A stretch of DNA of 64,000 bases from Phytophthora sp. 'mugwort' (Eukaryota; Oomycota; Peronosporomycetes; Peronosporales; Peronosporaceae): the NCBI GenBank assembly GCA_033558025.1, contig JAUCEF010000006.1, positions 496,001-560,000 on the forward strand, given 5' to 3'. Every line of letters begins with the position of its first letter. Position 1 is the stretch's first letter. Below are positions 31,772 through 44,259 of the stretch, piece by piece. Below the pieces are notes generated by a model. That model was not told where the DNA came from. It worked only from the letters and a program-made list of their open reading frames with translations, and made no database searches. The position numbers and the translations under genes are program-made.

Positions 31772-34700
31772 TTATCGCCCTTGACCTTTGTTAAGACTAC
31801 AATAGTGTTGCTCATGTTCAGCTCGATCCTTCTCTCGAAGCTCTTCCCCACAGCCATGTCCACACACGACAAAGCGCATGGAACACGAATGTTGATGTCT
31901 CTTCAGTGTATTGCAAATCACGACTTGGCCACAACCAAGTGGACACCAAATCGGTCGGAAAGCGCATTCCCACAATTCATGACGCTCTTTCTCATGAGCT
32001 AACAAAAGCTTCACAAAGCATTGATATTTACACGTCACCTGACGCATCTTGCATTCCTCTATCCGATGTCGAGTCATTTGTGCGTGCGTCAGGTTTGTTT
32101 GCCCGCAGAGTGCACAATCCGTTAATCGATTCGGACAGTGCGAGTTTTGGTGCGTCACTTGTTCCTCCTCTAGCAGCGAAAGCTGACAAAGTGTACACGT
32201 TACAGTGCGTTTACCACAAGTTTGTATGACGTGAGTGTCCATTGTATGTAGCGGAACTCGTCGGCCACAGCGCAATGAACACAAGACAAGCCGACGGGGG
32301 CAATTTGTTGCCACGTGATTCTCCATCTCCAGAACGGGAATATTATTCCGACCACAACGATTCGGACAACTCATTTGCCGTCGTTCGCATTCCTCTCGCT
32401 CGTGTATTGCTTGAGAATTGGCAAATACAGTCTCGTTGCAACCCCATTTACACTCCACTCGACGGAGCAAACAAACACAAGTCTCATGATGAGGACGGTC
32501 TTTTAGTACTAAATCATTGATCGGACATCCATTTCGACAGCGTACAGTGCGGTGTGGGCAATCTCCTGTCACATGAGGCTTTAGATCCTGCCACCGGAGC
32601 TGGGAAACTTGAAGTTCTGAACTGTTATTATCATCCACATGAGCTGACAAAGTGCACTGCAATGGACAGGGAACGAGCCGCACTGGACACTGCGTCTTTG
32701 CATGCAACACGTGACGTTGGTAGCTCATACTCTCACCACATTCACACACTACCAATCGAAACTCGCATTCTTCTTGAAGATGTCTCTCTCGATCTTGAAA
32801 TTGGTATCGAGCTATGCATTTCTGGCTTGAACAACGGACAAGTCGACGTGAACAAGTATGCTCAAGATGATCTTCCACCTCTTCGGCCCATAACTCTTCA
32901 ATACCACAATGATTTGGACATTTCACATGGCGTTTGGGGCAATAAAGCAGCTCATGTTCTTCTAATGGGTTCGTGTCCATAACAATTTGTGTTTGACGGA
33001 CGAGATGACCCTCAAATTCAGTCATGAGGCCACACCCCCACTTACAGATACCGTACAAGCCCGATACTGTGCTCACTGCACGGCCTCGTTTGGCGCCCAT
33101 GGCTGCTTCTAATAGTCCTGCGATCTCAATAGACCCCTGAGATCGAGCGTAATCCAAGGCTGTTTTCCCTTTAGCATCATATAAAAACACGTCAAGTCCT
33201 TTGGACGCCAACAAGAAGCGTACAAAGCTTTCTTGTCCATTATCTGCCGCGATTATGAGTGCTGTACGTCCATTCAAATGAGATGCGAGGTTAATACTTG
33301 CTCCACGCTGGATCAATACTTGAGCACACTTGGATGTGCCGTAAAAAGCGGCAGTTCCTAATGCCGTGAGCCCCCGAGAACTTTCAAAGTTTACTAGTGG
33401 ACGGTTCGTAGGACGATCCAAGAGATATTCCACAACGAGCACATCTTTTCCCTCTTCATTTTCAACGTAAAGCTCTTCAATACAAGCAGCCATCAGAGCA
33501 GAAAGCCCCGCATTACTTGTCTCGTAGTCTGCATAGGCTCCAGCATCCAGTAAACGTGCGACTTCGAGGAATTCGCGAGCGAGAATTGCAACCTCGAGTC
33601 TCGCGTGCTTTTCCTTAAGCTCAGCGGTTTTCCGCATGACTTTTCTTCTCATTGTTCGTTCTTTTTGCCAATGATTCCTTGCAGTCTCCATGTTCACTAG
33701 TGAATTCTTCACGAGCTCAGCAGTAGCTGAGTACGACGTCACGTCGGACTCCCAGCCTTGTCTAGGATTGAACAACGTGCTATCGTAGTATTTTAACGCA
33801 CAATTCAACGTTTCTGCGATTATCATGGGCTTTTCAAAGTTTATCTCATCGGTGCCGTCTTCCTGACCGTCTCGAGTCTTCCTTTGCTCTGTTGCAAGCG
33901 GTTGTAGCTTCCATTTCCCTTGTCGCTTTACCATTTCCTTGGATTCCTTTGAGATCGGAGCAATATTTTCTAGCAGAGACCCTGGATAAACTCGCTCAGG
34001 TAATACGAAGGTTTTTTGCCATAACTTGGCCCCCTTGGATAGTAAAATGGCGGCGATCTCGGAGTGTCCGTTAATCACAGCCTCGTGAAGAGAAACACGG
34101 TGAGTCTGGCGGAAATGGACAAGCTTACGTTTATAGTGGCCAACAATGAACGTATGGGCTACTGTCCGAACAAGTGCCTCAATGACCACATCGGAACGAG
34201 GTTTAATCCCCCGTTCACTCCCTTCTTGACGACGTTCTCGTTCAAATTTGTTCCGGAACTGATAGTCTCGGACGAGCACTTGAATCAAAGACGCACACAG
34301 CACCTGCTCCTCGAATGGATGCCCACTACAGCCACCGTGTGAAATCAACATGTGAACAATCGCCTCGTTCCCAACCGCACACGCAAAGGTCAGTGGCGTG
34401 TGGCCACTTAGAGCAACATAATTCAGTAGTTTGTACGTGTGAAGTCGCTTCTTGGCCACCTCGAGCTCCTTCTCGACGAGATCACACTGAACGCGAACTT
34501 TGTCCACTTCTTCTTGACGTGCAGGAAGCGACCGAGCTTCCACTTGAGCCTCAAAATGGGCGTGTTGCTGCTTCTCACGCGCTAAGGAGAGCGCGACCTC
34601 GAGCTGACGTTTGCGCTCCACTAAAACTTGACGTTCCGCTCGAGCTTTATACTCCATTTCGACTCCTTGCACCCACGTCGCGAGAATGCCCACAATGTCT

Positions 34701-37700
34701 CCACGAAGTGTCTCGACAGACGGAATTCTACTCTTGAGGCTTCGTTCTCCCGCTTCGACAGTGAAACGCGCACAGTTTTCTTTAAAGGAAGCTGAGCATG
34801 CGGCAAACGCGGGCGTTTTCAAGCATTCTCGACGCACTTTGGCCATGACATCGGGAGAAACGGGATCTTGCCGATATCCTCGCAGTCGACGCAGCAAACT
34901 CCGATCCATGAGCAAAGCTTGAGCTGTCTTCCACCATTCAATGTCCGTGTATTCAGTCGCGTTTCGACGTCCTCGAGGAACGACTCCACACAACAGAGAG
35001 AGAGCTTTCACTACGACGAGTGACGTCTCGGATGGAACGTGAGAATTCAGTAGCAAAGCGATATCTTGCGCAGTTATTTCACGGATCATAACGAGCATAT
35101 CCGCTTCGAGTGCACTCGAGTCAATATCGGACGTTTCCTCAGCTTTCTCCACTGTCTGCAGTCGCCGAGAGCTATCGTCGACTTGAGAGGACAATTCCAC
35201 AGCTTGAACACGTTTGGCTTCTGTTTCAGCGATACTCTCGTTAAACACTTGAACGGCCTCATCCAATTCGGCACGCACGACTTGTGCTTGCTTTTCTTTC
35301 GCGGTGACTAAGTTTTCAAGAACTTCCAACGGGTTTACGTTGGTAGATACAGCTTGAGTTGTAGTAAGTTTGGTAGAATATTTGAAACACTGGAGCAAAT
35401 AGTCGTAGTCTGAACAAGCGATCGCGATAAATAGGTCGCGCTGCGCACGCTCGAGTTCCGCCTGGTCTTCCAACAATTGGATGATCTCGTGCCACTTGGA
35501 TCCACTCGTGGATACGTTGTCAGTGGTCGTGGTCTCGGATTCTGCATAGGCACGAACCATTTGCAGCAAGTTTCGACCCTGACGATTCGTGTACGTAACA
35601 CTGGCTCGGTTCTCAATCAACAGTTTGACGGTGACTACATCCTGAGCGCAACAAGCCTCCGACAGCGGCGTTCGACCACGTGATGTTTCAAAATTGACAT
35701 CAGCTCCGAAACGAAATAAAAGCTGGACCAGATCGACATTTTCTAAAGAAGCTGCGAGTACCAGTGGCGAAAACCCATTGGCAAATTCTTCATTCACTAC
35801 GTTAAAAGCGTCGACGTTTTGCAAGAAATACGTCACAAGATCCAGATCTTGGGATTTCAGAGCACCGAGAAGTGCATTCTCCCCATGGACAGCACAACGC
35901 ACTAGTTTATTTCCCACGTGCCAGACTCGAAGAGGACGCGCACACAATTTGCCACCAACACCACAAGGCACAAGTCGCTGTCGACAGCGTTTCCAATGCT
36001 CGTCATAGAGATAGGCACAAATCCATTCACGACAGCCTGTAGGGCACGCCATGACTCGCATTGAGCATTTTGACTTTAAATGGTCTTCCAACTCGCACCA
36101 CGGCACATACAGTCCACACTGATTGTCACAAAATACCACCCGCTTCTCGCATTCTTCGCTCTCGTGCATTTCGGTATCAAGTTCCTTGAAACGTCTCCCA
36201 CATCCTTTGTGGCAGTTCACTAGTCGTTGAGAGCAGAGAAATTCACGATGCTCTTGGACATTGGCAAACGGCATTCGCTGTTGGCATTGCTTGCACTCAA
36301 CAATTCTTTTCGTGCAACTGAAAATAAGATGATGTGCAATTTCATTTTGGCGTAAAGTTTGTCCGCAACCTTTATCACATTTGCCATACAGTCGCAACGG
36401 ACATTCGTCTTTTTCATGACTCGCATTTTCGCTGAACCAAATTTGTTGGTTGCATTGTGTGCATTGGATCAGACGCTTCGAACAGCCACTGGATTCGTGC
36501 TCAGCGGTATCAGCCCACGCAACTTGGTCAGTGCAGCCCAGTCGACACGCTCGAGGTCGTTGTTTGCACTCTTTGTCAAGATGCAACGGTATATTTTCGA
36601 CATTAAGTGACAAGTGGCAATATTCGCAAAAACCAATTCGTAGTGGGCAATCATCTGTTTCATGCTCCGAAAGGAGCCCAAACGCCAGAATTTGACCACA
36701 TCCGAGTCGACAAACAGCGTTTCGCATATTGCAGTGCTGGGCCAGATGACACTCGACCGTATGCGCTGGAAGACGTTGGCCACAGCTGAGCGGACAAGGA
36801 ACTAGACGATGACAACACTCCTCTTGAATATGCGCAGCAAGTGTTTGAGCTGTTCGAAGACCACAATGAAAGTCTTGAAGGCCTATAATGTCATACTCAC
36901 GTCGTTCGAGTGTCAGCCAAACCGAGCGGCCATCCGGAAACTCAAGCAAATGTTGCCATTTACTCGAGTCGAAGGTCAAGACCCGGCACAGTCGTGAACA
37001 AGTGGATGTCTGTAGCTGGAGTTCCTTCAATGCTGGTTGCAACTGCGCATGGAGGCCTTGTAGCCAATCTAGGAGGAATGCCACCGTCTCTGGTTTCTGA
37101 AAATGTTTTGGTACACAATCCGTGCTCTTAGCGTGCTGCCAGCTCTTTAGCTTGTCTAGAAAGGCCTCGTACATGTGGACACGTTGTTGCAGTGCTCTTA
37201 AACTGACAGCTCGCTTTTCCACTCGTCCCAACTCGCCGTCGCTGCTCTTTAAAGCATCGTGATACTGCGGATCAGTATCGAGCAGTCGAATGTGCTTGCC
37301 ACACAAATCCAGCGGACATGGCGTCTCTCTTAAAGGACAGTCGCCTGCATCCTGTAAGCTATGAACCATGAGTAAATGTCTAGGTAACTGTAAGACACTT
37401 GAACTCAGCTTATCATGGCATTTGTTTGGACACGACTGTCGTTCGATCATACATTGCCAGTGATAATGCTCTTGAGCAAAGCATGCCACAAATGTTCCGC
37501 TCAATTCGCATCCGTTGCGGCACGATACCAAACGAAATGGACATTCGTGAGTCTCATGATGCCATCGAGCTGCCGCCACACCAGAAATTGTTTCCTCGCA
37601 GCCATACGATGCCCATTTGCACGCAATTTTTCGCAATTCACATAACGTGGTTAAGTGAAACTCCATCTCGTCAAATTTCACCTGTACGCCGCAGCCTCCT

Positions 37701-39847
37701 TCTCCCGTTTTTTTTTTCGTGCATGGGACCATTCGCTTCGGACACTGATAAAGTCGATGGCGTTTTCTGAAATTTGCAGTGAAAGTCGCGTGGCATCCGA
37801 TATCACAGGTAATTATTCGCATAGGACATTGTGCACTTTCATGCTCCTCCAGTTTATCACATTGCACTGTGGTTCCACACAAGAGACGACATTCCAATGC
37901 TCGTTTTCGACAGTGATGATTGAGATGGTGCTCTAAGTCCTGGAAGAGGATTTGCTCGTGACATCCGTACTGAAAGTTAGTGCATGCTACGCGCCGCATC
38001 GGACACTGCTGTGTATCATGATGACTTCGGTCTTCAAAACATAATAAAGAATTGCAGTTGTCACACGTGATCGTGCGCTTGCTGCAATGATGGTGCTCGT
38101 GTGTCGGCAAAACGTCTTTCGGAGCCATGAAAGCGCATCCAGTATTGGAACACGTTGTGAGTTGCGTGCGATTGGCGTGGATTTCCACGTAACGCTTGTG
38201 TTCTTCGGCTTCCTTGAGCGCTGTTTGAACCTGTCGAAGAACTTGAATTGCAGGTGGCAACTCTTCTTCACGGTCCGAACTCGATTCGTCCAGTAACTCA
38301 CCACAGATGAACTCGGCTTGCTCTACGGCAACCTTCGCGAGCTTGAGGGCATCGTTACCAGTTTCGTCCTGCCAGTGCATTGTCTTTAAGAATGTTTGGT
38401 GCCATTCGGTTTGGACAGACTTGAGTTCGTTCGGCTTCTGACCAGAATAAACATGCTTGGACTGGGGCTGCATCTTTGAATTCGTGAGTTCATTAGAGAA
38501 TGTTTCAATTGGTGGAGAAGGGAAACACTGGCCCCTCATAGCGATGAGTAAATGACGCACAATCTTGGCTTGTGAGTTACTGATTGCATGCATTATCGCA
38601 GTTTTTCCATCCCGTGTTTTCTGGTTCACGTCCACGCCAATACGAAGCAAGTGCAGGACCACAGCCTCGTGTCCGCAATAGGATGCCCACGTCATCGCTG
38701 TGTGTCGGAGTTTTGTCTCGTAGTGAAGATCTGCACCCATCGCTAGCAATTCCTGGACCCCACTCAGATATCCAAAAGCTGCGCATTTTGTCAGTGGTGT
38801 CCACCCTTGACGGGTTTCAATATTGACAAAGAATTGTGAACGAAATGGACGAGGACTGCAGGTGCCATTCAACGTCTTGAGGTCGTTTAGAGCTCTGACG
38901 AACTCGAATGAGGTTATTGTCGTCGCTTTGAGGAACTTGACCAGTTCATTTTCATCGAAGAACTGAGGCGCAATCAAATTTTCAATGCGCTGGATACAGA
39001 TTTCATGACAATTGAAAAGCTCTTGGCATTGCGCCACTTGCTCCTGGCAGTTAGCGAGGCTTTGATGCGCTATGGACTTCTCCTGCTGTCGTTTCTCCAG
39101 CCAGTCAAGCGCTTGTGTATTACCCGTGAGCTTCGCCCAGTCGCACGCGGTCCTCCCAGATTTATCCGTTTGGAACAAATTTGGTTCAAATTCGAGGACG
39201 CTCGCGACAATATTATTCTCAAAAATACCAGTATCCATCTCATTCTTCGTTGTGCTGGTGTGTTCAAGCTCAACATTGTTGTTCGATATGACAAGGCTAT
39301 CGAAACCGTGTACTCGATTGAGAAGAGGTCTGTGTTGTGGCACAGCTGCTGCAATAGCTTTCATTAGCGCTGTGTAACCTCTCCGGTTGGGTGTATCAAT
39401 GGAAACTCCGCTGAAAATCAACAAGCAATATGCCCATTAATCCACCTCCTACAAGCAATCAAAGATCAAACCCTACACAGGATGTTACCTTGCCATTAAA
39501 ATCGCAAAAACATCCGAATTTTTCGCAGATACTGCAGCAAGTAGCGCGGTCTCGCCAGTTTTTGTCTCGTAGTTGGCAGGTATATCACCGTTTGTGATCA
39601 TCCACAAAACTTGTCGAAAGTCACGTTGGCGCAAGGCCTCTTGATACTGATGACAAAGCTGGGGATCGACTTTAGAATGATCATGGCAACCGGCATCCTC
39701 CCTCAACTTTTCCTTTCGTGAATGGGCTTTTCCCAGTGATTTGTATGGGCTACTGCCGTCGCTGACGTGGTCGCCAGTGATATATCTCTTGGATTTCCCC
39801 CGTTTTCCCTTTGAAAGAGGGACCCGCAATGACACTAAGCTCGACAT
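31772..39847 (-). CDS. Giant ankyrin-repeat / TRAF-type zinc-finger protein (about 2665 residues)
   Basis: Exon 1 39847-39489, a 78-bp GT-AG intron, exon 2 39410-31772 (7.6 kb without a stop). The intron lies inside an ankyrin repeat (TGETALLAAV / NRRGYTALMKAI), which supports the join. Architecture: ankyrin repeats about 85-150 and 320-420; finger array 1 about 540-825; a linker; array 2 about 982-1281; ankyrins about 1295-1400; coiled coils about 1470-1530 and 1690-1790; scattered ankyrins about 1790-1930; ankyrins about 2090-2235; array 3 about 2241-2665. Fingers follow a CPxRxVxC, xxGC, H, C spacing as in TRAF-type fingers; I count about 33 CxxR-type junctions. No kinase, RING, MATH or membrane segment is seen. 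A scaffold or ubiquitin-pathway role is a guess from the TRAF and ankyrin families. It is divergent from the CDC14-like gene. Confidence 0.9.
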
Positions 39848-40112
39848 TACAAGAGTTTTTTACCCTTGAATGAACCACCTGATCACTTAAAACGTGAGCA
39901 TTTCCTGATTCCGTTTTAGCGTATGCGAACGCTTTCCGTATTTTTAGGCAACCGCCAGCATTAGGCTGGCAGCTTTGCCTCCACCCTAACTATCTCGTCC
40001 AAGCTCAATTGAGCTTCTTAACATTGTCAGCTCATGCTACGAGTATTTTAGCTTGCAGCAGCGCAGGTTTTCTTCGCGTTTTCAACCATCAAGACCAGTT
40101 CGGTCGGCAAAC
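39848..40112. promoter_or_regulatory. Shared 265-bp divergent promoter region
   Basis: The only space between the start codons of the ankyrin/TRAF gene (-) and the CDC14-like gene (+). It contains the 14-bp near-palindrome GCTCAATTGAGC at 40001-40012. No TATA box is clear. Both genes must use promoters within it. Confidence 0.5.
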
Positions 40113-41777
40113 ATGAGGCGTCGGTCAGGTCTCTCACCTGTTCCCATCGAGTTTCTCCCTCGACGATTCTATCTGGTGGTGGTTCGAGAGCGAACGACCT
40201 GCTCAATTCATCGCACAAAGGACACAAATTGCGACGTCTCCAATTCACAACCAACTTCAGGGCGGCATCTTTTTCCAAGAACACCAGGCATTCACTTCGT
40301 ATCCCTTCAGGAACAACTTCTTCCCAGTATACCAAGCAGCAGCGAAATCGTCCTTGGGATTCCTCAGACGATTCGCTTTAACTCGTTTCTGACCAGCATC
40401 TTGAGTGAGGCCACAGCTTCACAACTTGTCGACGACTCAGCACTTCGACATCCGATAAGAGGAAATGATTCTGAAAATGTGCACTATTTTTTCCTGCAAA
40501 GGCGGCATCTTCGAGAAGAACTTCAAGTTATTCATCTCATATGCAGATGGAGACTGCTGTACCTTCAATTGCCGCCACACGAAGCCTTGGCTCCTTTCGA
40601 GCATCTTCCCTATCTTTTCTCGTCTTTCTTGTCAACATCCGATTCATTTCTTCCGCCCAATCTGCTGCTCTCACTCGCAGGAATCGCAAAAGGTCTCGAG
40701 ATGGAGCTTTTAGGTCCTCGAAATGCTACAGCCTGGGATTCAATTAGACAGCAAGGCGATGATGAACCAAATCTTTGGACAGTGTCGCGACGCTTCATCG
40801 TATTCAGTAGAACATTTGCTGAGACCGAACAAAAGAATTCTGAGGCCAAGCACGACGATGAATCTGCACTACTGGATGGTACTATTTCAGCCTTGAAGCG
40901 TCGAAGGGTTTCGCTCGTGGTCATGCTGAGTAAAGTACCTAATGACGTTAATGCTTTTGCAGCACGAGGATTGGAAGTTGTGGATATTTCATCGACGATA
41001 TCACTTGGTGATACATTTCCTCGTTCGGATGAAGTAGTAATGAACAGATTTTTGGAAGCTTGTGAAGGCACGGATGGTCTGATTGCCGTCAATGCCTCAA
41101 GTGGCTCTGGATGTGTGTCGGCCGCTACATGCATTGGCTGCTACCTGATGAAACACTCCAGCTTCACGTCACAAGAGGCGATCGGCTGGCTTCGGTTCTG
41201 TTTTCCCGTAAAAATACTCCTAGCATGGGAAGTATTTCTCAGCCAAATGCAGTCGCAAATGTGGCTGGAAGGAGAGCGTTTCCGACGAGGTCGACAAGGT
41301 GATCTCCAAGATGAAATGACTGACTCACACACCAGCAACTCGACGCACATTAACATCGGCAATATTAGCCTCGGCCGGTTATCGCTACTAGGAAGTCGAG
41401 ATCGAGACAAACATCGTCCCGACTCTCTTGCTGCCAATATCCATGTCAATACTTGCCTCTCTAGTCGCACCCAAGAACTGCAGCAATCTCCGACAGCAGC
41501 CACAACCACAGCGCAGCTTAAACGTCGTCCATTTACTCAAGGTAGTGCTGGTACCCGCCGGTATCACCGCAGCCCCGACGGGACAAGTTTGCGTGCCGAC
41601 TTCGCACTTATGCACAAATTCCTCCACCAAACCCCAACACCCAGCACGCGCTTCTCAGCGCCAAGCTCTACGACAATGTCGACAACTTCCAGTCTGCACA
41701 CGATCCCATCCCGCCCAAAAGCTTCTGCTCGTTTATCCGACGGAACATCAGCTAACTGTAGCGAAGCTTTAGCATAA
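40113..41777 (+). CDS. CDC14-family dual-specificity phosphatase-like protein with substituted active site
   Basis: Single exon of 554 residues from the first ATG at 40113 (IEFLPRRFYLVVV matches the CDC14 beginning). The N-terminal structural domain is recognisable (NLLLSLAGIAKGLEMELLG, then WTVSRRFIVFSRTF at the WIVPGKFIAFSGP position). The catalytic domain aligns throughout: VSLVVMLSKV, RFLEACEGTDGLIAV, then CYLMKHSSFTSQEAIGWLR and FLSQMQSQMWLEG. The HCxxGxGRT signature is replaced by NASSGSGCV near residues 325-333, so catalytic Cys and Arg are absent. The RPGS motif after WLR is also changed. The C-terminal tail is Ser/Thr-rich and probably disordered. True CDC14 reverses CDK phosphorylation at mitotic exit; this copy likely binds rather than cuts. 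No pseudogene lesions: the frame is intact. Confidence 0.85.
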   Translation: MRRRSGLSPVPIEFLPRRFYLVVVRERTTCSIHRTKDTNCDVSNSQPTSGRHLFPRTPGIHFVSLQEQLLPSIPSSSEIVLGIPQTIRFNSFLTSILSEATASQLVDDSALRHPIRGNDSENVHYFFLQRRHLREELQVIHLICRWRLLYLQLPPHEALAPFEHLPYLFSSFLSTSDSFLPPNLLLSLAGIAKGLEMELLGPRNATAWDSIRQQGDDEPNLWTVSRRFIVFSRTFAETEQKNSEAKHDDESALLDGTISALKRRRVSLVVMLSKVPNDVNAFAARGLEVVDISSTISLGDTFPRSDEVVMNRFLEACEGTDGLIAVNASSGSGCVSAATCIGCYLMKHSSFTSQEAIGWLRFCFPVKILLAWEVFLSQMQSQMWLEGERFRRGRQGDLQDEMTDSHTSNSTHINIGNISLGRLSLLGSRDRDKHRPDSLAANIHVNTCLSSRTQELQQSPTAATTTAQLKRRPFTQGSAGTRRYHRSPDGTSLRADFALMHKFLHQTPTPSTRFSAPSSTTMSTTSSLHTIPSRPKASARLSDGTSANCSEALA

Positions 41778-41869
41778 ACAACGACAAAAGAACACGAACA
41801 AATAAAAAATAACTTTAGAAAACGCCCATACTACTCACTAATTTGTCTTCGTCGTATATTTTCTTTGTC

Positions 41870-42514
41870 TCACAACTTTTCGAAGTGGTTTAACGCTGAC
41901 TCTGTGTATTTCTCAATAGTCTCTCTGGCAATCGCCAGCACCTTCTCGTGTACCTGTTCGATGGTGCCTGTGGCGTCCACGACGTGCCACTTGGGCGTCG
42001 TGCGGTCCATGATGTCGTAGAAGTTGCGGTAGACTTTCTCCTGGAAGGCCGACGTCTCGTACCGTTCCTGTCCGAAGTCGGCACGGGTCGACGCCTGCGT
42101 CACTGGGACGTCCAGGAAGATGACGGCGTCGGGCTTAGGTAGCCCCATCTCGGGCGCCCAGCACCAGTCGAGCGACATGCCGTTCTTAGCGGCGGAGAAG
42201 GCCACGCCGCTGAACGAGTAGCGGTCCATGATGATGTGCTGACCGCTGGCCAGGAGAGACTCGATCTTGCTTGCCGCCTCCCAACGATTAGCCGAGAAGA
42301 GCAAGTGGATGGCGTGGTCGTCCATGGCCTCGGAGCTCGTGAGGTATGAATGGATGCTCTTGCCGATGGCTGTACTGCGGTCAGGGAAGTGCAGCAAGGC
42401 GGAGGGCTGCGAAGGCAAGGACGAGTTTAGGGCTTCGTGGAGAAGCTTGGTCTGCGTCGTCTTGCCGCAGCGGTCGACGCCCTCGAAGAGCAAGAAGATG
42501 CCACGCCGGGCCAT
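41870..42514 (-). CDS. Thymidylate kinase (dTMP kinase)
   Basis: 214 residues, single exon, normal length for the family. P-loop FEGVDRCGKTTQ at residues 10-21, DR[YH] motif in IIMDRYSFSGVAFSAAKNG, and a dTMP-binding segment LLFSANRWE. The LID region is short and a basic residue sits in the P-loop (DRCGK), as in eukaryotic-type enzymes. It phosphorylates dTMP to dTDP with ATP in the DNA precursor pathway. The start ATG at 42514 is followed by MARRGIFLLFEG with no earlier in-frame Met nearby. The next gene upstream is more than 100 bp away; no operon-like linkage is expected in this organism. Confidence 0.95.
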   Translation of the reverse strand: MARRGIFLLFEGVDRCGKTTQTKLLHEALNSSLPSQPSALLHFPDRSTAIGKSIHSYLTSSEAMDDHAIHLLFSANRWEAASKIESLLASGQHIIMDRYSFSGVAFSAAKNGMSLDWCWAPEMGLPKPDAVIFLDVPVTQASTRADFGQERYETSAFQEKVYRNFYDIMDRTTPKWHVVDATGTIEQVHEKVLAIARETIEKYTESALNHFEKL

Positions 42515-42706
42515 GTTGACTCCTGAGATTTTTGGTGGTCGTGCAAGACGGACGAAATTGAAATTTGCGCCATTTTGCGAGGATTATAATTAGATGACAA
42601 CACATTTCTGTGAACTGAGCGGATAACGCCAATCTACAATTCAGATTCGAACCTATAAAAGCATCAAGCATTTCATTACAGATTATGCTACCTCCTACTA
42701 CTCAGT

Positions 42707-43300
42707 TTAATACTTCACGATACCAGCTATCAGCGCGTGTAGCACCTGCGTCGGCGTCGCCTCTGCCGGAGTGAACCAGCTTCGCCACAGATACTCGTCA
42801 AGGTACATGGTAAGAAGCGCATTCTTCATCTCCCGCATAGCCAAATCTAACGGACCCTCACGTGTTGCTTGACCCGGATCTCCCAGGCGCCCTCGATGCG
42901 GTTCGTGTGGGCACCGGTGACCGGGGTGCGTAGTCTCGCTGTGGTTGACCCACAGATGGTTGTACTTTATGCTGCGTAGCACAGGGTTGGTGGCCAGTGT
43001 GTGCTTGCTGTTCACCGATACATAAGAAGCGAAGTGGTCGTTAAAATTTATTATCGTCGTGCACCACTCCAACGTGGTCGACGCGGTGGACGTGATGTCC
43101 ATCACGCCGTCGTACGTGGTGTGTTGCAGGCCACGGGCTGCATGCACGTCGACTGGACGTGATAGCCGTGGGCATGATGCCGCCGCCGCCGCCACCCTGG
43201 CGTTGGAAGAAGGCGTGCGCCAAGAGGGCTTGCTGGATGGAGAGGGGAGTGACAGCTGGGGCTTGGACTCACTGCAGAAGTTTGCAATGAGATCCCAATG
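42707..43300 (-). pseudogene. ISXO2-like (IS1595/Merlin-type) transposase relic
   Basis: The minus strand reads YNHLWVNHSE, then in a shifted frame a TPVTGAHTNRIEGAW stretch and again in the first frame KNALLTMYLDEYLWRSWF. This order (vNHs, GxHTNxIEgxW, yLdEfxWR) is the C-terminal catalytic half of ISXO2-like transposases. The N-terminal half and the first Asp are not readable. Stops and at least two frame changes mark it as dead. The family name rests on motif memory without a search. Confidence 0.6.
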
Positions 43301-43838
43301 AAAGCTTGCTCAAGTGCGGGCGCTTTTGAATTTGTCCCCTCTTTGAGGGGCTGTATCTCAGTTCGTCTTTCATCTCTACATAGTGACAATGGGTACAAGT
43401 TGTAGCGAGCCTGCTAATGTGGGGCTGTAGCCACACGCTCAACGTGGCTACACTACTGTCTGCAGGTTGCGTGTGTGGGACATATTTGTAGATTAACCTA
43501 CAAGTGGGGATTTACCAAGTACGGGCAACTGGGCACTTCAACTTGAATAGATCATATATTATTGTTGATTATATCCAAACTTGCGCCACGCGAGCGAATT
43601 GGGCTTCCCCAAACTTGACTATCGAATCCACATCGAAGTTTGGTCGGCTAAGGCTCATCTCAATTTTCAACCCATCGCACCGCACCGCGTCGCAAGTATT
43701 GTTTTATGTAGCCTCAGCGATTGAGAACGGTTATTTAAGTTGTCCCCCCCCCCCCTCCTTCGGACACCTGCCGCCAAACAATCCTAGGCTGTAGGTATAC
43801 GCGGGTACGTTACGACGGCAAAGGCTCGCTTCAAGAGA
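43301..43838. other. No gene seen
   Basis: Non-coding by inspection. Contains a GCCACACGCTCAACGTGGC inverted repeat at about 43430-43448 and a run of 11 or more C at about 43745. It ends at the target-site copy TCATG of the next retroelement. Confidence 0.4.
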
Positions 43839-43843
43839 TCATG

Positions 43844-44191
43844 TGTAACGGGGTTACATGAAGAGTGACTTGGCACTCTTCGGAATGGTGTACCTAAGTA
43901 CTCTAAGTGATGTAGCCAACATTACTATGTAATGACGTCACGGATAGGTGCCACACGTACGGTGCAAAGACCTCAGAACCACCCAATAGGATAACAGGTA
44001 GGGAGGGTACTTATAGGTGACCAATAGTTAGTATGTAGACGCTGTAAAGGGGCCATCTATAAATACATTCAGTTTTATATCTACCTAATTTGGTAACAGT
44101 AGACCAGGAACTTGTGAACTGCCGTTCGCTGAGAGTTTGTATACTCTCCGGAAGTCCCACTTTCTGTGATATTGCTGTGTGCCCCGTCACA
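43844..44191 (+). repeat. 5' LTR, copy B
   Basis: 348 bp, TGTAACGGGG...CCCCGTCACA. It is the most divergent of the four LTRs, with many substitutions and small indels relative to its own 3' partner despite the perfect target duplication. Confidence 0.9.
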
Positions 44192-44259
44192 CTCGGTAGC
44201 ACTTGTAGTCAATCCACGCCTACGCGGGTTACTATCTGAAACCTCTGAGTCCTAGCCAC

